Below are positions 13,201 to 25,100 of a stretch of 64,000 nt of DNA, piece after piece (the first letter of the stretch is position 1; each line of letters starts with the position of its first letter). The notes beneath the pieces were generated by a model that did no database searches, was not told the origin of the DNA, and saw only the letters and a list, made by a program, of their open reading frames with translations. The position numbers were made by a program, and so were the translations under genes. The DNA comes from Prinia subflava (Eukaryota; Chordata; Aves; Passeriformes; Cisticolidae): positions 1,984,001 through 2,048,000 of the forward strand of contig NW_026960610.1 of the NCBI RefSeq assembly GCF_021018805.1. Direction: 5' to 3'.

Positions 13201-14780
13201 GAGAGAAAAGAGATCTAGAGCTGGAAGAGTCAGAGCTCTCTCTGCTCTGCTACAGGGTTATGGGGGTTTTTTCAGGTATTTTTTCAAATTGGGATCAAAG
13301 GAGTGGCTTCCTCTTTCAACAATTCCGCTCGCCTGCAAGAAGGATGCTACAGTGACAAATGGAACCGTATGGGAAACAAAAGTGGAGTATTCTACTGCTG
13401 AGGAAAGAGGAGCCTTCTCTGTCAGGGAGGAAGGTCTCTTATGTCCTGCTTCAGGGCTGGAAGGCTTTTTTGCTGCCTTCATATTGTGATTAACAGCAAA
13501 AAAAATCGAGTATTGACCCTGTAACTAACAACTTTGACAGGTACCCCAAAAGCAGCATCTGTGCCAGGATCCAACACCCTTTATGGCATTGACTAAAGGG
13601 TTTTTGCTCCTTCGTCTCACATTCCTATTTTTCTTAGCTACAACAAGCAAAACTGATTCCCATATTTGCCCAGGACTTCTGGAGGGACAGGTGTGTTTTG
13701 TGCTGGTTTTGAGTGCTGTAAAACCCCAGCTTCAAATCAGAAGAAATTAGGGACATTGCATAGTTCGTTCATCTTCACTAATGGAGTTCCTGGGAAACAC
13801 ACATGTAGATTAAAGGAACACAATGGCCCCAGGCTGATTGCTTTGAGTACCCCCCTCCAATGTCCCTACAATGGTATTGACTGGCTTTTTATAGTGTCCA
13901 CAAAAGCGACACTAACCTTTTCTTGTCTCTTCTGTTGGCCTCTTCCCTCTGTGCAAACGGACATCTGAGTTCTTTCAGCCTCAAACCACCCCCCCCCAAG
14001 CAGTCAGTGAAGGCAAACCTCACCTGGAGCAAGGAAAAGCCGTGCACTCCTAAAAGAAACTAACTTTGGGACATCAGAACATAAACTTGCAAAAGGTGTG
14101 GACACTGGCAGAAGCAAGCACTGCCAATCTTTGAACTGATTCTTCCAGAAAAATCTACATGATATGGAGCCTGTTGGGGCAGAAGGGGAATAAGAAAATG
14201 CAAATTTATCGAGAGGTCATACTTATTAGATTAGCGAATATATCTGGAAGAATGAGCAGCAGCAATGGTGCTTTTCCTTCACATACACTCTCCTGAGGCT
14301 TCAAATGGAAGCATCTTCAAAGCTAAGTGTAGACTGAAAACCATTATGGATGTTACTGGGTTTGTCATGTAAACAAGCTGGGACACTCAGAGGAACTGGG
14401 AAGTGCTAGTGTGAAAAGTGATAAAATGACAGAAAGACAAAAGCAGGGAAAAGATCGATGCAGGAGACGTGATGCTGTTACCTGGTTGGTCCTATGGTGA
14501 GTCCACTTCTTCCACAAGCCAAATACAAAGTGATGTGTGGGATTTGGCTCTCTGCTTCACCTCCAGAAACATTTTGTGCATCCCCCATGAAGCCATGCCC
14601 TGCCTGCTACACTCCCAGCACCACTCGCATCGTGGAGTACAGGGTCAGAGAATCAGAGCTTCTCACAGGCTCTGTCCTATAGCAGCATACTGGAAAAGTT
14701 CCCTGCAAAAATTGCTTAGAGCTTCCTCGGGTTTGTGAACGCTGAAAGGCTGAGCCCACCTCCTACGTCCATCCTGTCCA
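10256..14780. other. RAX upstream intergenic
   Basis: No exon or repeat family is recognised in this 4.5 kb. A degenerate purine-pyrimidine (GT/CA-like) stretch is at about 11590-11700. Enhancers of RAX would be expected here, but I could not identify one with confidence. Confidence 0.5.
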
Positions 14781-14789
14781 GAAGCACCT

Positions 14790-16540
14790 GGTCTGTGAAA
14801 TGCCGTTGGAGGCAACCGGGCACAGGGCGAGTGTCCCGCAGAGCACCAGCGCAGCGGCTTTTAACGCAGTGCCCCTGAGTCGGGCCAGGGCCGCGGATTG
14901 TCCCGCGGGGCAGCTTTCGAGTGGCCGCCGTGAACCCGACGCACCTACAAACCGTCCAGGAGGGATCTGGGCTGTAGCCGTCGGGCAAGAGAAACGCGGG
15001 GAGGCTCCGAGAGCCTCCGACCAGCACGGGGCCGTGCCAGAGACCGGCTGTCCTCCGGCCAGGCACCTCGGGCTCCCGCCTCTTTCCGTCCCGTTCGCTG
15101 AGTCCCCTTTACCGCGCCCCCGGCAGCGGCTCCCGCGGCTCCCGCCGTCCCGGCTCTGTCCCCCCGTGCCTCTCGTCGCCCGTCCCGCCGCGGGTTCCGA
15201 CAGTGCTGCCCCTGCCCCGGGGCTCTGACCGCAGCGCTCGGCCCGGACCAGACCCCGGCTGCAGCGGGGGCCGCCCCGCCCCGTCTCGGGGGCCCCGGAT
15301 GGCATCGCCCGGCGCCGTCTGGTTCTGGGGCCGGGGCCGGCGGGGAGGGGCGGGACAGCCGGCGGGGGCCGGGGGATACCCTGCCTCCCCCTCTGTGCTG
15401 AAGAGGTGCGGAGGCCTCGCCTTCCCTCTCGCCTACCACCTCCCGGCACTCCTCCCCCGCCCCAAGGAGGCCAGCCCGCCCGGCGACACCGTGCCAGACT
15501 TGCCCGCGCCGCCCGGAGGCCGGGTGAGACTGCAGCGCTGCGGCGGAGCCCCGGGCCGGCCGCCTCATGCACCCGCCCGGCGCCCCGCTCGCCATGGCCG
15601 AGGGCGCCTTCTCGCTGGCCGCCCCGGCGGCGCGGAGCCCCGGGGGAAACCCGTCGAGGCTGCACAGCATCGAGGCTATCCTGGGGTTCACCAAGGAAGA
15701 CGGGCTGCTGGGCGCCTTCCCGCCCGACGGCAGCGCCAAGGAAGCGGACCAGCGGGGGCCCCAGCATTGCCTACCCAAGATGCCCGCAGAGCCGCCGCCG
15801 GCCGAGCCCCAGGGCCGCGCCGAGCGCTTCCAAGGTGAGCGCTGTGGGCAAACGCCGGGTGCCGGGGGCGGACGGGTGGGCACTTCTCCCTTACGCTCTC
15901 GGGCAAGCCCCGCGGGGAGATTCCGCCGGTGACCCCCCTGTCTTCCCCTCGCAGAGCCGTATTGTCCCGGCAGCGCCAGTCCCGAGCTGCCCGCTGGCAG
16001 TAGCGGAAAGGGGAAGCCGTCGGAAGAGGAGCAGCCCAAGAAGAAACACCGGCGAAACCGCACCACTTTCACCACGTACCAGCTTCACGAGTTGGAGCGT
16101 GCCTTTGAGAAGTCCCACTACCCCGACGTGTACAGCCGCGAGGAGCTGGCCATGAAGGTCAATCTGCCCGAAGTCCGCGTCCAGGTAACGCCCGGCCCGG
16201 GCCCGACGGCCCCCGGCGCCGGGAAGCCACACACGTCCCGGCCCGACGCGCCTCGGCGCAGCCCCGCAGTCCCGGCGGCCGGAGCAGCCCCGATGCGGCG
16301 CTCGAGCCCGTGACCGCAGCACGGCTCCGGCCACACTCGAGGCCCCACTGGAGCGCTGGGCGCGGCTGCCGCACAGTCGCGGGCCGGCCCGGCCGGCGGG
16401 ACAGCGCGGGGCTCGGGGCCAACCTGCGCCCGGCAGCCGCGTCGTCGGTGCTGCTGCCCTTTGAGTAGCGTGTCCCAACCTGGGGCCGCTGAACCCGCTG
16501 TATGCCAGGGCAGTGGCAGATGGATGGGCGGGCCAGCTCT
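14790..16540 (+). promoter_or_regulatory. RAX CpG island / promoter region
   Basis: GC and CpG density jump at about 14.79 kb and stay high through RAX exons 1 and 2 and into intron 2. The start of transcription cannot be placed; no clear TATA box is seen before the ATG at 15567. Long open frames on both strands are by-products of high GC. Confidence 0.75.
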
Positions 16541-17177
16541 GCTGCGGGACAATTTTCCATCTAGCACAGGGCTGTGGATCGTGGAGGAACGCCCGAGCCC
16601 TCCAAATTCCCTTCTGCCCCAGCTTGGAAAGCCGTGTTTCCCTCGCTCTGTTTTGTGTGCACCACTGCAGCCAGAGGTGAGCCTCTGTCCACTTCCTGGG
16701 GTCTGGCTGATACAGCTCTGCTTGCAGGTTTGGTTTCAGAACAGAAGGGCTAAGTGGAGGCGGCAGGAGAAACTGGAGGTGACCTCCATGAAGCTGCAGG
16801 ATTCACCCATCTCGTTCAACTGCTCACCACAGGCAACACCCATGGGTCCTCTGAACAGCAGCCTGCCCCTGGAGACATGGTTCAGTCCGCCGGTGCCCAG
16901 CAGCACAGCCCTGCAGACCCTGCCTGGCTTTGTGGCCTCGCCTCAGAGCCTGCCCAGCAGCTACACACCACCGCCCTTCCTGAACTCTCCAGCAATGACC
17001 CATGCGCTGCAGCCCCTGGGGGCCATGGGGCCACCGCTGCCTTATCAGTGTGGGGCCACCTTTGTAGACAAGTTCCCTTTGGATGAGGCAGACCCACGCA
17101 ACACCAGCATTGCTGCCCTGCGGCTGAAGGCCAAGGAGCACATCCAGTCCATCGGCAAGCCCTGGCAGACAATCTGA
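15567..17177 (+). CDS. RAX: RAX retina and anterior neural fold homeobox
   Basis: This paired-like homeodomain factor acts in the nucleus to specify the eye field and hypothalamus. Coding exons are 15567-15834, 15955-16184 and 16728-17177, all with GT-AG junctions and summing to 315 residues (human about 346). An N-terminal octapeptide-type motif (HSIEAILGF) lies at about residues 33-41. The homeodomain is residues 121-180, split by intron 2 between Gln166 and Val167, with WFQNRRAKW at helix 3 and Gln50/Asn51 of the homeodomain present. The C-terminal OAR motif is at about 291-307 ([17 protein letters not shown]). The start at 15567 matches the human MH..G start; the in-frame ATG at 15594 has a better Kozak context (GCCATGG). 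The full N-terminal motif and long C-terminal region favour RAX over RAX2. The neighbours CPLX4 and GRP agree. Confidence 0.97.
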
Positions 17178-17447
17178 ACTCCTTCTCAGCACCTGGGAGA
17201 AAGCCATGGGGAAGGCATATCCCAGAATGCCCGAGGGACACCCATACCCTGCCTTGGCTGCTGTAGATGGCCAGGCACAGGAGGGCTGTCCCTTGCACCA
17301 GCCTTTCCTCTATGCCTTGACTTGCTTTTGTATTTTGTGGTCCTTTTAATTCCCTTTTCCACAACCCCTGAAGAGTTAGGGGCCTGATCATAGCTTAGAA
17401 AGAACAATCTCTTTTGCTCTCCCTCCTTGGCTGGATGCTTTAGTTGC

Positions 17448-17453
17448 AATAAA
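17448..17453 (+). terminator. RAX poly(A) signal
   Basis: AATAAA stands 271 nt after the RAX stop codon, within a 3' UTR that shows no other canonical hexamer before it. Confidence 0.7.
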
Positions 17454-17479
17454 AGCTACAGTAGGGCAAAGAGCTGTGT

Positions 17480-19536
17480 AAGGTGGCTGGGAGGCCAGGA
17501 CTACTGTACCTGGAGAGAGGGTTCTGCTTTTGCACCATTAAATGGCACCATCTGCATGGAGGCTGTGCATCATGTTTCTGAACCCAAATGGGCATCTTGA
17601 GCTGGACCCTCCACTCTGTATGATGCACAGAGGTGTGGGAGATGCCTGGCTGTGGGCTCTTCTCTGTACTCCTCCATCAACAGAACCCTGCCCAAGCTGG
17701 CTGTGGCACTGGGGTTTGCAGCCCCATGATGGACAGTGTGCCCAGATGGGAATGGGCACAGGGACTGGAGCCCTGGCAGTCCTTCGGCCATGCACACCAC
17801 TCACACAACTGCCCTTGGTGAGCAGTGCCAGGCTCAGGTGGGCTTTGCAGACCAGAGTCAGTGACAGTCCTTGCTGCCTCTGTAGAGAAGGGGAATGGCA
17901 GGACCCTCAGGGCCCCTGCCCCCCTGCAGCCCAGGCTGCCCACAGGCAGACAGACAGTCTCTGGCTGGGCACTGACACCTGGCTGGGCCCTGGCAAGCTA
18001 CATCCTGCCCGCTCTGGCTGCCCAGCACAGCCCCTGGAGGCTGGCACAGAGCTGGGCCATGCCCACTCTCCTGCCCACCCAGTGCCCATTGCCAGGCTGC
18101 CAAACCTAAAACTGCGGCATCTTTATTTTTCATTATCTCCGTTACTGCCTGTAATAGGGCTGAGAAGCTGTAATGAAACAACCCTTCTCCTCTGCTGGGC
18201 ATGGGGTGCACTACACTAAGGTTGTGGCAATTAATGTTTCTCATTAGGGAAGAGAGAAGGATGCACAAGTGCCCTCATTGTGTCCTGGGGATGATTCAAT
18301 GCAGGCTGGGAGACCTCTCCTTTCACCATTTCCCACTTGTTGTGGCCAGACAAAGGCTGGCGTCTAATTATATTTTCACAATCTGTGCATATCTTTTAAG
18401 AGTCCTGTCAAAAACAAGTATGTCAGCTTTGTTCATCTTCACTTCAGAGAGCTTTTTAACCTTAGATGGCAGTTTCTAAACATCCCTTCATAGCCTTCTC
18501 CACAGCAGCCCCCATCTACTGTATGGAGAGCTTCTTTTACAGATAATAATAGGAATTCCTCTTGTTTGCAAATGCCTTTTCCTCTGTCTCCAGCCTCCCT
18601 GCAGATCCAATCTGCCTTTCTGGACCAGAGCACACACACTGTGTTCAGGACCCCCAGCTTCCCTTTCCTGAGCTGTGCTGGTACAGGGCATGCAGGAAAG
18701 CCAAGTGAGTGGTCCCCCCTGAATTTGGGGGAAATGAAGCCCTGCTGGGGGAGACTCTATTGACAATTCTACTCTGTGTGCATTTGTGGTGGTGCCCACC
18801 CTTCCCAGCACACCTCTCTTTGTTTCCTCAGCAGAGAGAGGAAGTCCTGCCAGGAAAAGAACTGCCATTGGTGTCAGGATCAGGGAGGTATTTTGCTAAC
18901 TTCTAGTAAGGACACTTGGGTAAAAAAGGAGAACAAAAATCATATTGCTTCAGTTTTTAGGTCTTATTCTAGTGGTCCTTTCACAGGTGAGCTTTGCTTG
19001 CATCACCTTGCAAGAAGGCATGGCTTTTCTGGTGGCTGCAAGAGAAGGATTTCTCTTGGTGTGCTTGAGAAGTGCCTGCACAGCCTGGCTTGTGTCAGCA
19101 AGAGACACACACTAATGAGTGACTGCACAGGCTCTGCACACTCTTCCTTCTCAGGGTGGGAACAACCTCTCTTGTCATTACTTGGCTGCAGTCCAGCTGA
19201 AGCTGAAAACCCTCCTGTAGGTGAGCACATTAAATTGCTGCCCTTAAGTTCTCACCTGTGCTTATTGCTCATGGTTAATAAGCAACTCCCCAAGATTTCA
19301 ATAGTGCTTTCCCACATTTTGGCATTACTACCCTCCCTTTCTCTTACCTACAGTTCTTCTGTATCCTGTAAAGCTGTTGGAAAGAAGCCCCTGACTTCCT
19401 GATTAGCTGTCACCAGTGCTGATACTTGGTTACTTGAGATAGTCAAAGACTGGCAGTAGATAAAACCACAATGACAGGGCAGCAGAAGTAGCAGCTGAAG
19501 ATACCTGCTCACTTTTAATAAGGTCCTGATCCAGCA
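17480..19536. other. Intergenic downstream of RAX
   Basis: No exon is recognisable. The stretch 18110-18240 is AT-rich and contains several TAAT-type cores, but conservation cannot be judged from one sequence. Confidence 0.5.
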
Positions 19537-19542
19537 CCTGCA

Positions 19543-19872
19543 TATCACCGTGGAGGCCTAACCAGGAAAACAGACTGGGGACACAGATCTGGGTGCAACA
19601 ACAGCAGCAGGGCAGAAGACCCGGTTTATTTACAAAAACCTACTCTTATACTTTTACTATGAGGCCTGTGGATTGGAGGAAGGAATTCCCACCTCCACAT
19701 CACATTGGTGAAGGGGACTGTCACACAGTCTTGTTTGTCCCGGCAAGGAATGTAAAAACAATGGCTATGTTTATAGAACATAGCTGATGTTTACATTAAA
19801 AGAGCGTGAGAAGGTACGAACTTCTCCTTTAATATGAACGCTCAGCAAAACCAGGAAAAACTCATGGCAACA
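19543..19872 (-). mobile_element. Solo LTR, family F (6-bp TSD CCTGCA)
   Basis: The 330-bp element reads TGTTGCCATGAG... to ...CGGTGATA on the minus strand, flanked by CCTGCA at 19537-19542 and 19873-19878. A second copy on the plus strand is at 30034-30361. A 6-bp duplication points to class II (ERVK-like). The 3' end is TA, not the usual CA, in both copies. Confidence 0.88.
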
Positions 19873-19878
19873 CCTGCA

Positions 19879-21268
19879 AACAAATAAAAAAAGATTATGG
19901 CAAGCTATGGTGGTTGTTCTTTTACTGGCCTATTAAACAGGTCTTATACCTTGTACATGTGAACCCTGTAAGTGGATTGACTGTGTGCAGTCATGTCCTT
20001 CAAGGAAAGCTGTGAGTTTATTGCTAAAAATGAGTATTTTACTAGCTACACATAAGTGGGCAAATAAAGAGACAGAGGCAAACACAACTTTCTTCTAGCC
20101 TGTCTAGTTTTCCATGTTCCTATACTTTCTTTCAAACTGTCCCATTCTGTTTTAAAAGCCCATTTGTTCATTTTGTTGTAAATACCTTCTCCTCCTTAAT
20201 TGGATGCTGAGTCTAATAATCCTGCTTCAGCTTGTTAACTGTACAATACCAGTCAGTGTTAATGACCCATTAGCGATTAATTCCTTAAACAGCATGTAAT
20301 TGCTCACTGTAAAACCTTTTCTTAAAAATGGATTAAATAATCTAGATCCTTAACCACTTCTTTAACTTTGCTAAGGCTATTAGCATGGCCTTCTGAGTCG
20401 TCTGTTTCCTCTTTTGCTTAAACTGTATTAGCAAGATAGTATTTTTAGTGTCCATACTTGACTTCTTTGCAATACTTGAAGTTATAAGGAAGAACAATAC
20501 AGATAAAAGAGTGCCAGGGAATGAATAATTATGAGGAAAATGCCATGATGGAATTTGTTCTCAAGAGTGTATTCTGGTCTCCCTTCCTTCTCCCTATCCC
20601 TGCTCAAAATCCTGTCAGTATTCAAGAAAACTAGCAGATACTTGAGCTCTTTAATTTTGACTTGAGGTTCAGCTCATTGGCATCCCGGTGGAGCAGGACT
20701 GCCCCTGTGTGCAGGAGGGATCCTCAGTCCCTGCTGCATGGCTCAGAAGCTGTCATTCCCTCCGGAGCAGCAGGCTGGCTGTTGTGTGTGCTACTGCCAT
20801 GGTAGCTCACAGCCTCTGTGACATGAAAACACACATTGCTCAGCCATAGTTTTAATTTCTATTACTAGCTGCTGGGGCTGAGGGCAATAATGTTTCCTTT
20901 GTGTAGAAAGTTGAATGATCTTGTTTCCATCTGCCCTGGCTACATCTGACAGGCATTTCAATTATGGACATTCAGTTTCTTACTCTTGAAATATCTCAAG
21001 TAGCTGTTCAAAGCTCCTGGTTACATCTTTCCTCATCTCTAGGGACCTACTATGAAGCCCAACAGGCATTAATTCAAGGGAGTTCCCTTCAGCTACAGTG
21101 TTTCAGCTTCTCTCTTCTATGCAGTCAGCCCTCCTCCTTTGTCACTGTTACAAACCTTGGGACTTCCTTCAGTAGTTTGTCAGCCACAGAGTACCCACCT
21201 ACAAAATGCTAGCATAGGAGAAAAAAGTGGAATAAAACAAACAAACAACCCCCCCCAAACAATCAAAA

Positions 21269-21303
<35 letters not shown>

Positions 21304-21480
21304 AAAGGCGAAATGAAAAGCTCGTTAGACCAGGACGCTGACATTACCAGTTTCTCTGGTAGAATTAATACCGTGTCTCCTCTCTGAGCATCTCTGTGTT
21401 CTGCCAAGGCATTATGTCAAAACTGGCTAACATTTGGCAGTCATCCCTGTGTCATATGACACTTCTGCCCCACTAAGGTT
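19879..21480. other. Intergenic RAX-GRP
   Basis: No exon is seen. About 20216-20345 holds a cluster of homeodomain-type TAAT/ATTA cores (see findings). A (CA)n plus poly(A) run is at 21268-21306. Confidence 0.5.
21268..21306 (+). repeat. (CA)n followed by poly(A)
   Basis: A short CA run passes into 25 or so A residues. It might be the tail of an old retroposon, but no body of a known element is recognisable upstream. Confidence 0.8.
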
Positions 21481-21740
21481 GGGATTGCAGAGCCGGGCAG
21501 AGTGGTGCGCCTGAGATACGGTAAACAGCCGCAGCCATGAGGCTCACCTGGCACCGGAGCGCTCCCCTCACGGCCGGGCCGAGGGCGCCGCCTGGCGGAG
21601 GCGGCGGTCGCGGGCGGTCGCGGCTCGTCCCGGGCCGAGTTCCGCCTCCGGGCACAGCGGAGCTGCCGTCAGCGGGCCGGGGGCTGCGGGGACAGCGTCA
21701 TCTCCCGGGCACGCACGGGGCACAGAGGCTCCGAACAGAG
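21480..21740. promoter_or_regulatory. Orphan CpG-rich block downstream of GRP
   Basis: CpG-dense sequence stands alone in AT-rich surroundings, about 120 bp beyond the likely GRP poly(A) site. It contains a plus-strand ATG (21537, context GCAGCCATGA) opening a 96-codon frame that ends at 21827 next to an AATAAA (21828-21833). The predicted product is low-complexity Gly/Arg/Pro and unlike anything I recognise. Confidence 0.5.
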
Positions 21741-21863
21741 CGGCTGAAAGTGCAACGCGCCCTGTCCTGGGGAAGGCAGCGACCCTTGCTACTGGCTTTT
21801 ACACAGCGAATTTCACTGCTTGACTGAAATAAAAGCATAAACTCTGCCTTTTTCTTGGTACTA

Positions 21864-21869
21864 TTTATT
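21864..21869 (-). terminator. Likely GRP poly(A) signal
   Basis: TTTATT on the plus strand reads AATAAA on the GRP strand, about 320 nt beyond the stop codon. It is the first canonical hexamer downstream of GRP exon 3. Confidence 0.55.
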
Positions 21870-22188
21870 GTGAATGTTGCAATATCATGGAGTTTCAAAC
21901 CGAGATGAAATGATTCGATAGGTAAGTCATATAATTAATTGGAAGACCCTTTCGTGACAATTATATATATATATCTCAAAGCCATTCAAATGAGAAAATG
22001 CAAGCTTGAAAATGAAGAAGAGGATTTAGTCCTCGCTGAACCATACAAGAATATGTGTATTTAAGTACTTTACACAAAGGAATTCTTGTGTACAGAAAAG
22101 TGATCTTGATTATCTGATACAATCAAGTGCTTGTGAAATACAGTCTCTAACAAAGTATTCAATTTCTTCATGATTTAGTGATCTTCTT

Positions 22189-25100
22189 TCAGCTTGGAAT
22201 GCTCTCTTTCATACTCACAACTTGAAGCAGATAGTCCATCATCTAATAAAAAGAGAAATATATTTTTTATAGGCCAGTCCTGAAAAAAGTAATTCACTAA
22301 GTTAAGAAACCTACTATAAGTTAATAAGCCTAATAGATAACTGCTCTGTGCATTCACATAACAAACATGTTCCTAATAATCTTTCTGAAAGACCCCATTT
22401 GTCTTGGTTAGTGTAATAATCAACTGCAAAAGTAGGAGGAAAGTCATACTCACAAATAATTCTATGAGCCACCTCATTTATATCCTGTCTCATTAGTGTG
22501 AAAAAGCCAAGTAATAGAAACAGTTTAAAATTTATTTTCCAACTTACTTTGCACTTAGTCCAACTTGCAGGAGAAATTTCCATCCCCTTTAACTACATTA
22601 ACTGTAATTTATTCACAGAATAAAGAGCAGGCAAGGTATTAACTGAAAACAAAATAACACAGGTGCACCATCCTAAGCCAAACTCCAAGAAGTATTGGGC
22701 TCACCTTTTCCATTTTTTGACTATTTGTGTGTTACAGCCATTTCCCTCCTCTGTGTGAGTCCTTTAGAAAGAATTCTTTTCTTCTTAAGAAACGTACAAC
22801 CCAGTGTGAGAATCAGTGGGGATGCACTGGATGATTTGAGCTAATAAGAAGGACCCTGAATTCAGTTACCTGAGGTACTTATCTGTATTTACTTTTAGCT
22901 TTGGGGCTTCCTGATCTTAAATTTAAAATTCAAGTTTTGAATTAAATCAGCTAAATTTGAAAGCATCCATGAAACAAAGTTCTTGGAGTCTGTTCCCAAC
23001 ACAGCCAGTCTTTGCAGTGTGCAGCAGGTGGAGCACAGGGCTGCAGACACAGCAGCCTGTGGTTGGCATCTCTGTCAGTGAATGGGAATTGCAGCCCTCG
23101 GTGGGCATGTGGTCCTGGGACAGCGATTCCAGAAGCTGGCAGCAGGGTTCATTATTTACCTTCTTTTGGTCCCATTTAGTATCTCAGTCCAACAGGCCAC
23201 AGCACAGGGAACAGTAACCCACTGCAAATCTGGTGTCTGGTTCCTCCTAGGACAAGTTTCTGTTCCAAACTCACACAAAATATGCCCGGAAAAGTACTTC
23301 ATGCCAAGGACAAATTTTCTGGATGCGCTGTGCCATCATCTTCAGCTTCCTGTACCTGGTAATCCTCCCCAAGGTGTTGTCTTACCAAAGTCTGTGCATC
23401 TGAAACCCCTCACATCCTGACAAATCTACACAATCAACCCCCAAAGTCCACTTATGCATTTGTACCACATTACATATGAATATCACATTCCATATATCAG
23501 AGCTCTACCTTTATAAATAAGGCCTTTTTTATTCAAAATAACTTCTAAGTGAACAATAATTCTCATTATTTAAATGTTTAGGAAACTATCAGCCCTCAAA
23601 AGAGTAAAGCACATTCCTTTTGATCTTCATGTTTTCTTCATCTAGAAGGAAGATCTCAGAAATACCTTAAATTTCAGGTGCTGTCTTGAAGCCAAGGGGA
23701 AAACAGGACATCACATCCTATCTAGGCAGTGTATCATCAGTTATTTGTGCCCAACAGCAGGAAAGTACAGCTACAGCTTACATTAGATTTTACTTCAGGG
23801 TAGAGACAAAGAAACTATTGAATGATGGAAATCAAAGGTTCTATGGCCAAATGAGGTTCTGCAAGTTGTCCTCTATCTTAGTCACAGGAAAAACATGAGC
23901 TTTTTTACTAATCCTTGCAGAAATCTGGATTCTTAAGGCAATAACCTCATTATTCCATAAGGATGTTTAATGTCTGACCACAGAAATGTGGAGGTTAATT
24001 TATGGTGAAAGTACACACATATGGATATTATTCAACTTACTGGAGGCAACTTCCAGCCTTCCTAAGTAGGATTCATTGACAGACACTTTTAGAAGTCAGA
24101 ACATTTCCCTCTTTACGTTAAATAATGGGATTTGTTCACTTAATTTGATTACAAAGCTGCACACTGCAGAACTGAAGATGGGATAAATAGTTTCTTTTTC
24201 AGATAGTATTAATAATCAGTTACTATGATGCATCACTATCATCAAGCCACAGCCAAAAAGAAACCTATGGGCAGCATTTGTATCACTGGTGTGAGAGACT
24301 TAAATCAGAGCTTAATTTAAAGGGTGAATTTTTACCCACATTCAAATAAAAGCCTAAGAATTCACTGATTTGATTGCACCAGGATTCCAGGAGGGAAACC
24401 GAGCTGAAGTTAGCACAGGAATATTAATGACATCATATTGCAGTAGAATACAGGAAGGAAAAAAATCTTCCCATTGATGTCTTTAAGGGGGCGTATTAAT
24501 CTTTTTATTCTATTTCATTGTCACCCAAAAGAATTCTGCAGCTTTATCACCATGACTGTGCCTGAGGCATTATAAGAAAAAGAGTTTTCTTGTGGATTCT
24601 GTGATTTACATTAGACCCCAATTATTTTCTTTAAAACCTCACTGTTATCCTTCACAGTGTATTTTATAGGATTTCCCCAAAAAAATAGGGATTAATCTGT
24701 TCCAAAACCCTGTTGTTTTGTGCAACAGCACTAGGAAGAACATTAATTTGAGGGATGGGGAGGGGCAGCTTATCAGTAGCCCCAGACTCCTTTGGCAAAC
24801 CCAGGAATGACCACAGAAGTAGCCAGCACCATGGGCTGGAGAAAAGGCAAAGGAGACACGGACAAATCTGTGACCAGAGAAAATTCTGCAGCCCTGTGGC
24901 TTTACTCAGCCCAAGGCAGAACATCCTGAAGGGTGATGGAAGGGGACAGTCAGTGTGATGTGGTTCCTCCTGCCCCCACACTTGTTTTTCCCACTAGCTT
25001 GGCTTTACTGGGCGATATGTGCTGCTGATGTGATCACCTCTGCACGAAGAAGAGAAAGGAATGGCCCAACCAAGCAGCTTGAAGGGAACCCAGGCACTAA

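Noticed and set aside
14763..16075. Long minus-strand frames (334 and 376 codons) over RAX
   Set aside because: GC-rich CpG-island shadows of RAX exons and 5' flank, with no domain and no splice logic.
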